A DNA stretch of 64,000 nt from Campanula takesimana (taxonomy: Eukaryota > Streptophyta > Magnoliopsida > Asterales > Campanulaceae). Both the position numbers and the translations under genes were made by a program. The DNA is taken from positions 124,001 to 188,000 of the forward strand of contig JAOWBW010000305.1 in NCBI GenBank assembly GCA_026119855.1, given 5' to 3'. Positions 56,204 to 64,000 of this stretch are shown piece by piece. Under the pieces are notes generated by a model. That model did no database searches and was not told the origin of the DNA. It saw nothing but the letters and a program-made list of their open reading frames with translations. Position 1 is the stretch's first letter. Each line of letters opens with the position of its first letter.

Positions 56204-59200
56204 TGTCACGCCCCAGAAATCTCAAAAATCCATAAATATAAAATTTACATAATATACATCCCCAAAATACAAAATACCAAACACGGGCGCGTGATTTCAA
56301 CTATGAAATCTATACCATCAAGCAACACCTCAACGACATTATAACTCGGAGACTAGAAACAAACGCGGAAGCAAGAACAACTATTAACATAAAATAACCA
56401 AAGTACAACCTTATAAACAAAACACTGAACGACTACGAACCCACAATAAATGAGAAAAGGCTCCGAATGGCAACTATCCCAAATGCGATCAACCTGCTCA
56501 GAAGATTCCCGCTACAACGGACCTCACAACGCTACCACTTGCTTTCCTGGGGGGGGGTTAAGGAAAAACAATTTGAAACAAGAAACGGGGTGAGATAAAA
56601 TCTCAGTAAGTTACTAAATGCATCTACATGGCATAATATCATGCAAATCAACGATATAACTGAACAAGTAAATCACATTACAACAAATGAGAAAGCTCCC
56701 TATCGCCAACTGTCCCATACCAGTTGGAAATAACGACTAACTCATCATGCAGCACATAAGACTGAAATAAACACGTAACAAAGGATACTGAGCCAAGGTT
56801 TCACCAAACTGATAGAACAATCGCTGTGCAGCTTCAACCGATCAACCAATCAACAATAGCAGTATAACAACTGAAGAGAACCCCCGTCAGAATCGAACAA
56901 TCAATCAATCAACCCATCAAACCATCTTCATAGTAGCATAAAAGCTGAAGAGAATACCCCCGGTACTGGAACCCATAACAAAGTAACGTGCCACAAAGGG
57001 CGGGAGCCATGCCACAAAGTCATGCTCCAAAACATGCAGCTAGAATACTCACAAAAGGAGCTAGCTCATCCCAACCAAGGCCAATCTGGAAGAGGAAAAT
57101 AAGGGCAAAACAATGGATTACATTATAATGGACTCGGCTCGTTGCCATTATAATCTTCCCTATCGCCCGACACAACCACAAATGCCAGCTGGACTTTAAC
57201 AAGCACATAGTAATAAATACTCGCTTGAAACAACAACGGGGGCAATGATTCCAAAGTAGGGAACCATACCAATTAATCACCATAAAAGATGCAAACGATT
57301 ACTCAAGAAGAGTTCAACAACAATAAACACAAGGAGTTTCTCATAAAAGAGTCCAACAACATTGACCATTAAAACATAATGATTCCAAGATAAGGCACGT
57401 ACCACATACATCCTAAATATGATACCCACAAGTTAATCATAAAGAGCACAACCAAAACGGCCGCTCACAAATGGCACAATGACTATTACCAAAATGACCC
57501 TAAACATTTACTCATAAGGATATACTAGGACTATGAACTCAACCATCTCATCACACCTGGAATTCCAAAGTAGGAAATCATAATGAATACACCGTTAGGT
57601 TAATCAAACCGTAAGTACCCAATTGCCAATTCACGCTTTACCTCCGTCCATAACGAACCACTTCTAAACACCCCAAACGAATCCAAAAGGATACTCTTAT
57701 TAGAACACGATCACGACTGGACTAAACCCTACACTTTGGTGTTCAATAACAACCCTCTAGGTACTATAGGACATCGCCTAAAACCTAGACCAAGTCTTAC
57801 TCGAAAATCAATTCGATTGGAACAATCACGAACACATCATAAGATGCCCAAACATTCCCAAACAATACTTGGTCAAATTACATAACACCATTGTTCACAA
57901 AGGAACCAATTTTAATTACTAAAGTGTTCCACGGTGCCCAACTAAGTCAACTAGAATAGTACTACGGAACCTAGACCGAGACTACACCTTGATCTTAAAC
58001 CTCAACAATGATACAACCATTCTGATATGGAACCATGCGTCCAATAGAACCATTGCGTAGTACTTGAAAATAGCTTTCCAACGATAGTTTATACGTCTAA
58101 AATGGAGTCCGGACGAAGAAGTTATGGCTTCCGGAAGATTGAATGTAAAACGGATAATTTTTATAAAGTGTTCGGCCGGACATTATGAAAAATCCCTGTT
58201 TTAGTTCCGAATTTCACTCCTTTCGTTCTAAAACTTAGGAGTACCTATATATACTTCTATCCTAACATTTAAAGACAAGAAAACTCAATTCATGTGCCTC
58301 TAAAACCCAAATAACCCCAAAATTATTAAAGAGCATAAAACTAAATTTCACAACACAAACTTAATCACAAGGGACCCAATTCTATCACTAGAGTGTACTA
58401 CAATGTTCACTAAGGTCAACTAGAAGGACACCCAAGACTTAGACCAAAACGCACTCTTCAATCCCACAAAATAACAAATGAAAGCCTTCAGAGGTTCTGT
58501 GCGGCCGCCCACTCGGGTATGTGCGGTCGCACAAAAAGCCATCAAACAAGAACAAACCTTTCAGATAGATGTGCGGTCGCCCACCATTATTTGGGCGGTC
58601 GCCCAACCCCCTGGTCTGCCGGAAATCGGGAGGGATGAACTGAGTTCTCCCATTTTCAACCCAAACCAAAACTAAACCAAAATCCAACACTCCTAACTAG
58701 CATACTAAGGTACTAGAGCAACTTATAGGTCTAAAAGAACTCATATAACCACCAAAATCAAGATTTAATCCCAACATTCAACAAAATCACCATTTTTATT
58801 CAAAACTCAAAATAAATTCCAAATAAATTCTAATCTCAACCAAACTTCAAATATAACACATCAAGCATTATATAAACATGATATGGACATTTTAGCATAA
58901 AAGTGAGGGGAAAGCAACTTACTTGAATTTTCTCAAAGTTGTCGGAACTCGAATATTTTTAGCCCTCTACGATCCTAACGACGATCTAAACAAGTTTCAT
59001 GTTTTAAGAAATGAGAAATAATGAGAGGAAGAGGATGAAAATGAAGAGAGAAGTGAGAGAGAAATTTTTACCTTTTTGGAGAGAGAGAGAGAGAGCATGC
59101 TGGGAGAGAGATGATAAGTGAGGGGGAGGGTGAAAGAGTAAGGGAGGTGAGGGAGGGAGTAGGGAGAGATTATTTTGAAATGTTACATTTAGGGCCCCTT

Positions 59201-59400
59201 CCCTACACTACCCAATATAAATAACTCCCCACTAATAATTAAGACCCAACTCTCTACACTAGCACAATTAACCAATTAAATGCTAGGCATAAATTATTAT
59301 AACACTTAAAAATGCACACATAATTTATTTAAATCAAATAAATAAATAAATAATTTAATTATTTATCAATAAAATAGAGACGGGTTTTCGGGTCGTTACA
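56204..59400 (-). repeat. LARD-2 5' LTR
   Basis: 3197 bp, intact TG..CA ends (TGTAACGACCCG to GGGGCGTGACA). It provides the empty-site sequence for the LINE insertion. Confidence 0.9.
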
Positions 59401-59405
59401 CAAGA
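59401..59405. other. Target site duplication of LARD-2, right copy
   Basis: CAAGA, matching 48248-48252. Confidence 0.9.
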
Positions 59406-60255
59406 TGAGCCCCTTGCATCTCGCTTTTCGCCTTTGGGGAGGACAAACAGCCCAGTGTGTTGTCATGGGAACGGATGGCTTTTGTACGGACGTTTCTTCG
59501 ATGGTGAGCGGCTCTGCAGTCGTCGTCTTCTTCATGGGAAGATGGAAGTGTATATGAAGAGTATTTAGGAGAGTGTACGCAGTGGGCGTATACGAGGGGA
59601 ATATATAGAGGGTGCACACAGTGGGTGACACGAGGAGAATATATGGAGTGTACATGGTGGGTGTACATGAGGAGAGTATATATATGGAGGGTGCACACAG
59701 TGGGTGTGCACGAGGAGCGTATATGTGGAGGGTGCACACAGTGGGTGTACACGAGGAGAGCATATATGGAGGGTGCACACAGTGGGTGCACACAAGTTGT
59801 ATATGAGGGTGGGTTTAGAGAGGACAAATAGAAAAGAGAAAATAGTTCGATTGATCAAAGAGTTTGTTATTTTGAGATTACTTGTTTGTTAAGTTATGTA
59901 TGATGGTTTGCGGGTCCATTTACCTTTTAATGAGTCTTTATTAATGAATACATTTGCGATCAATTCGTCATATAAAGATATAGCAATCAATTGATAATTG
60001 AGATTAATACAATTTTCAGGGAGTTGATGTATATGCAAGATTATGTCTCAAGTCTAGAGAGAAAAGAAATAAAGACACTTTTATTAAAGACTCAAGTTGA
60101 CTAGTCCGGGGTGGACTTTAACAATCTAACTAATGTCCGGAGTGGACTTTCGCTAGTAGAAATAAAAGACTAATGTCCAAGGTGGACTTTTGACTAAAAG
60201 ACTCTCTAGAACCTACAAAGACTGAAAGACTTTTTATTTTTATTTTTTTAGAAGG
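59406..60255 (-). other. Tat-C2 gag-pol spacer with pol start
   Basis: Minus strand: AT-rich spacer with three GTCCAC-type repeats (60095-60200), then a 39-bp minisatellite, then an ATG (about 59536) opening a short MKKTTTAEP reading that ends at the LARD-2 insertion. It matches 6371-6890 in inverted orientation. Across LARD-2 it runs directly into the post-integrase region, so pol has been deleted from Tat-C2. It is cut on the right by the Tat-D LTR. Confidence 0.6.
59573..59805 (+). repeat. 39-bp minisatellite in the gag-pol spacer
   Basis: About six copies of a unit around GTGCACACAGTGGGTGTACA and GAGGAGAGTATATATGG. The period is a multiple of three, so several frames stay open on both strands. 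These are not real genes. Confidence 0.8.
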
Positions 60256-61271
60256 TGTAGACACCCCGCCTTGGACTGCTCACCCCGATTGCACACTTGA
60301 TTTTGTGTTTCTCTATCTTTTAAGTGTTTTCTGTTAGTTTCTGTTACTTTGGTTAAGTTCCAGACGGATTCCGTTAAGTCCCGGGACTAAACTGAATAAC
60401 AGTTCTAACTTTCTAGTCCATTCTGTAAAAAATTTCTTTACAGAGTCGCGCGCTCCGCCTCTTGAGGCCAGACGCGTGCGCCTTCGGCCGCCTAGGTGGG
60501 ATGCGTGCGCTTCTGGGGTGTGTCAATTACAGATTCTGCCCAAGAATCTCTCCCTTGCTCATTATACATGATTTTGCCCGGGAAAGATTTCCTGGAGACT
60601 CCGTTTGGCTCCAAAAACTCCCCTCTTTCAACTATAAAAACCCATCCAATCCATCATTGGAAGGGACCTTTTTCCTCACCTCTTTTCTAGACTTTTCCTT
60701 TGGACTTCTTTTAGACCTTTTTTCAACTAAAAAGCTTTGGAACTCAAGAAGTGTTCTCTCCAAGTATTCAACCTCTTCTTCAAGGCTTTTCAAGAGGTTC
60801 TCTTTGAAGGATACTATAGGTAAATGTCTTAAATCTTCTTCTTCTTCTTCTTCTTCTTCAATCAAATGTGCAATCACCCCAAAACCACTTGGGACATGAA
60901 ACCAATGGTCCTTTCATTACATTGAATTGGCCTAGGAGTCATCTCCCTACATTTTAAACTTTAAAACCCCTTTCTTATCATCATTCAAATAGGAAGAACA
61001 CATTTATCTTTAAAGTGAATTATGAACAAACAAGACCGACTTTGCTCGGGCGAAATGGGTATTTAAGTACTTCCCATTTCGTAACCTAACCCCTGAACCC
61101 CTCATCCCAAAGAATCTCTGTTTTCGTAAATCAAACTTAGACTCATAAACATTAGGTTTTCTTACGTTCCTCAAAAACGTGGATGACGACTCTAAAACAT
61201 AATTAGACATCCTAGGACGGGCCCGCGTGCTCTGGCCTAAAGCCGCGGCCTCCGCCCCCGGGGTATCTACA
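60256..61271 (+). mobile_element. Tat-D 5' LTR (TGTAGACACC family)
   Basis: 1016 bp with intact TGTAGACACC and GGTATCTACA ends, followed by a primer binding site, so it is the 5' LTR. It contains a CpG-rich U3 module (60444-60520), a TATA box (CTATAAAAA, 60632-60640) and a splice donor (TATAG-GTAAAT, 60820). GAAGG (60251-60255) precedes it as presumed target duplication. It is the cleanest Tat LTR in the window. Confidence 0.9.
60444..60520 (+). promoter_or_regulatory. CpG-rich U3 module of the Tat-D LTR
   Basis: GTCGCGCGCTCC, AGACGCGTGCGCC and GATGCGTGCGCTTC within 75 bp, about 110 bp upstream of the TATA box. Confidence 0.5.
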
Positions 61272-61272
61272 G

Positions 61273-61290
61273 TGGCGACTCCGCTGGGGA
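61273..61290 (+). other. Primer binding site of Tat-D (tRNA-Arg type)
   Basis: TGGCGACTCCGCTGGGGA, complementary to the tRNA-Arg 3' end, one base after the LTR. Confidence 0.88.
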
Positions 61291-62580
61291 CTGCTTGAGG
61301 GTTAAACTTGTGTTTCTGTTCATAATTCACTTTTCTGGGCATTCTGGAAATTGATATAGGAAGCGCGCGCCTCGGACATTCATGGTCCAAAGCGCGCGCG
61401 CCCCGCGTCAAATTCTAGAATTGCCCGCCTTCCATCTGTTCTTCCTACTCTTCCTATTATTTCGTGCTAACAAACATTGCAGGGGTTTCATCACACCATC
61501 AGGACCAGGGCAATCCCCTGAGTCCATAAGTTTCTGATAATCTGACAGGTTAGCCCAGAAGCGGGCGCCTCCCAGATACAATGCGCCAGGCGCGCGCTTC
61601 TGGGCCAATTTCCAGGGAAAGAACATGTTTTAGTGACTGAACAGAATAGTGGGGTGTGGGCACAGTTGCCTGCATCAGAACAGAATTGAACCCTTGGACT
61701 GTTTAACTTTGTGTTTATTTACAGGTCACACTGGTGATTCGGGAGTTGTAATTTACGTGCTTATGTGTTTTTTTATCTTTTCTTTTCAAAAAAAATAAAA
61801 AATAAAAAATTTTGTCACGTGATAGACCTCACACTACATGCACATTACTCCTATAAATTGCTCACTATCGAGTCGCACAAATCCAACCCCAAACCCGTCG
61901 AGGCCCGTCCTAGAATGTTTCAAGCTCCACTCGACCTTGCTCTTTCGAAGCGGTAAACCTCAGCCCGTGGCGTAGTTCATGACTACATGCCGGGGATGAC
62001 CTTTAAGCCTCTCTTTAGCCGAGCACAAACCACACAATTCTAGTTAGGGTCTAACACTCCGTGACCAAGTCGCTTTCCATGTACCGAGATTTCCCTAAAC
62101 TAATGTTTTCAAATCATACATTCCAACTTGTTGAAACGGACGCAATAAAAATCCATCCCCAAAAGTGGTTATTTTGGACGAAAATAAAAAAATCCGTCCC
62201 CACATGTATGCTTTACTACATCAATTTAGTTTAATCCCGACACATGTAGGATTCACAAACGCGATGGAATACGATGAGTATATGGGACCGCGAGATGGTC
62301 TGTATACTAGTGTGACGATTCCATTATCTTCTTAGAAACCCCAAAAGGGACCCATTCCCTCCGACTTATAAAATAAAAAAAAAAGAGTCTTTTTCTTATG
62401 TGGTTCGAGTCGTGTGCCCAACTGTGTGTTCTCAACCTCTTCAAGGACCGAAAGTGTGAACCGAGACTGACAAGGGCTACTTCTCCAATTATAAGTCCGA
62501 TTGGTACTCTCCGCATCTACAGGAATTCATCCAACCGGCTTGTTCGTGAACCGATCACTCCAACAGCTTCTGCATCATCA
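61291..62580 (+). other. Tat-D leader
   Basis: Untranslated leader with CpG-rich clusters at about 61360-61405 and 61555-61605. The gag frame is open from an upstream ATG at 62398 through MAGD, so the true start is uncertain. Otherwise no gene. Confidence 0.65.
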
Positions 62581-63947
62581 ATGGCCGGCGACTCCAGCAC
62601 CAACAACGCCATGACTCTCGAGCAAATTTCTGCCATGGTCCAAACTTTTCAACAACAAGTCACCACTCTCCTCAACGAGTCTCAAACCAAAGAAGCCTTG
62701 TGGCAAGCTCATGTCGACAGTCAAAGGGAGGCCCACGTGGCCGAGGTTGACCAATTGAAAGCCAAGCTCCTCAAGCTCTCCAAGAACAAGGGGGTTAATG
62801 ACAATCAGGAATCCGAGTGGACCGAGGATTTGTTTGAAAGCCCATATGTCAGTGCCCGTAACAAAAAAATGGGGGGACCAAGCACCGACAACAACGACCC
62901 CAAAATGGTCGATTCCATCATGGCCTACATTGATCAGAAATTTGACGGCCTCAACATGGGAAAAGGCTCCAACACAAGCCTTTATCACTCATCCATCCTC
63001 ATGAGCACGATGGCCGCTCTCCCCGACAAATTCAAGATGCCCGACATTAGCAAGTTTAAGGGAAACTCATGCCCGATGGCTCACATCGAGACTTACATTT
63101 GGGCTATGGTTCCGAAGAAGGTCTCCCCAAAAGTTATGGCTCAATGCTTTCCTCTCACCCTCGAGGGGGCGGCAAAGGATTGGTATGCAACTTTCCCACT
63201 CACTGTCCGTCTTGATTGGGCTGAAGAAGGTCTCCCCAAAAGTTATGGCTCAATGCTTTCCTCTCACCCTCGAGGGGGCGGCAAAGGATTGGTATGCAAC
63301 TCTCCCGCTCACTGTCCGTCTTGATTGGGATGCCGCTATGCTTGCCTTCAAAAATCAATATCAAGGCAACACCACTCACCGGCCCATAAGGAAAGAGCTC
63401 GAGAACACCACCCAAAGAGACAACGAGTCCTTCATTGACTTCACAAGGAGATGGAATGACAAGCTCTCTGAAATTGTTGAGAGGCCAAACACAAAAGAGC
63501 AAATGGACATCTTTCTGAAGTGTCTCAAGATTGATCTCCGCACCCACCTAAGTGGGGCTTGCTACTCCGACTTCTCCTAAATGTATGAGGCGGGGGTATG
63601 CATGGATGACTTACTCAAGGAGATTAAGAAGGCCACTCCTACCTATCGTTACAAGGCCGCCTCTAATTCAAACAAAGAGGCTTCTGTCAATGCCGTTACT
63701 ACTGACAAGGGGAATTACAAGAAGGTCCCTCTACTACAAGGCAAGCAGTTCCAAAACGACCGCGTCTACACTCCTCTCCGGCATGACCATCACCGAGGCC
63801 TATGAAGCTCTAAAGGCCAAGGGACAAATCACTCCTATTCAAGGGTACAAGCAACCACAACCGCTCCGTCCCAATCATGCCCACCACAAATGGTGTGACT
63901 ACCATCAATGCACCGGCCACCTCACCGAGGATTGCTTCTCCATCTGA
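62581..63947 (+). pseudogene. gag: Tat-D gag with 109-bp tandem duplication
   Basis: The ATG at 62581 starts MAGDSSTNN. The N-terminal region is coiled-coil-like, followed by the capsid core (GNSCPMAHIETYIWAMVPKK, AAKDWYATFPLTVRLDW). A tandem duplication with a 109-bp period (63114 repeated at 63223) shifts the frame, and coding resumes in another frame with QRDNESFIDFTRRWNDKLSE. A CAA-to-TAA change near 63578 and a further shift near 63790 follow. A zinc knuckle CDYHQCTGHLTEDC lies near 63896-63937. The element continues beyond the window, so pol may exist outside. Confidence 0.88.
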
Positions 63948-64000
63948 AACACCATCCAAGACCTCATAGACAAGAAGGAATTTATAATCCCTAATGAGGG

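Larger units (their letters stand above)
48253..59400 (-). mobile_element. LARD-2: non-autonomous Tekay/Del-like LTR retrotransposon with LINE insertion
   Basis: The complete element is flanked by CAAGA duplications. The 3' LTR is 48253-53946 (about 3.2 kb plus a 2.5-kb LINE), the internal region 53947-56203, and the 5' LTR 56204-59400 (3197 bp). Orientation is minus, from the primer site at 56190-56201 and polypurine tract at 53947-53965. Termini are TGTAACGACCCG and GGGGCGTGACA. There is no recognisable gag or pol. It is the same family as LARD-1, but with a distinct CpG module in the LTR and about 200 bp of extra U3 sequence. The two LTRs are very similar by eye, so insertion is recent; the LINE came later. 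Confidence 0.9.

Noticed and set aside
59359..59858. Open frames on both strands with CTLHIY-like repeats
   Set aside because: The repeat period is a multiple of three, so every frame stays open. It lies in the gag-pol spacer, not a gene.

Overview
The window is plant nuclear DNA, almost certainly angiosperm. It looks like gene-poor, repeat-packed heterochromatin. I see no host housekeeping gene, rRNA or tRNA gene. Nearly all of it is nested LTR retrotransposons: Tat/Ogre-lineage Ty3-gypsy elements, two large non-autonomous Tekay/Del-like elements (LARD type) and one 5'-truncated L1-type LINE. Supporting evidence is tRNA-Arg-type primer binding sites after the Tat LTRs, an initiator-tRNA-Met-type site in the LARDs, dual RNase H pol proteins, and genes of the plant-only plant mobile domain (PMD) family. 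Labels used here are Tat-A to Tat-F, Tat-C2, Tat-H, LARD-1, LARD-2, LINE-1 and PMD-1 to PMD-5.

Layout from left to right. 1-1833: minus-strand PMD-1 pseudogene. 1834-1889: 56 bp of a TGTAGACACC-type LTR (Tat-H), interrupted by Tat-A (+, 1890 to about 6890: LTR, primer site, minisatellite-rich leader, collapsed gag). 6970-10168: Tat-E (-), ending in gag and inserted into the integrase of Tat-F. 10176-25542: Tat-F (-), the best gag-pol record, split by LARD-1 (14792-22705, target duplication GGGAT). 25543 to about 32900: Tat-C (-), with 3' LTR, antisense PMD-2 and PMD-3, and a gag stub but no pol. About 32900-44133: Tat-B (-), with 3' LTR, antisense PMD-4 and PMD-5, and pol. About 44260-60255: Tat-C2 (-), a pol-less, PMD-less relative of Tat-C, split by LARD-2 (48253-59400, target duplication CAAGA), which itself carries LINE-1. 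60256-64000: Tat-D (+), with 5' LTR and gag, leaving the window.

The most interesting signal is the PMD cassette. Tat-B and Tat-C each carry two different PMD genes, a four-exon type I and an intronless type II. Both sit antisense to the element, in the same order, between the end of integrase (or gag) and the 3' polypurine tract. Each PMD gene has its own upstream promoter. That promoter contains a paired GC-rich palindrome of the same kind found just upstream of the TATA box in that element's own LTR: tandem 20-mers around TCTCGTACGAGA in Tat-B, and TGGCC-N4-GGCCA pairs in Tat-C. Other LTR families in the window have a different CpG-rich paired module at the same place. This fits an element-specific protein/cis-motif pair, by analogy with anti-silencing systems of other plant transposons. 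That function is inference.

Other recurrent architecture: a CTACG/CGTAG hairpin in ten places, a covarying hairpin just after integrase, a splice donor near the LTR transcription start, and a PBS-like sequence repeated inside U5. Most coding regions are broken. PMD-5 is the closest to intact, with one in-frame TGA.
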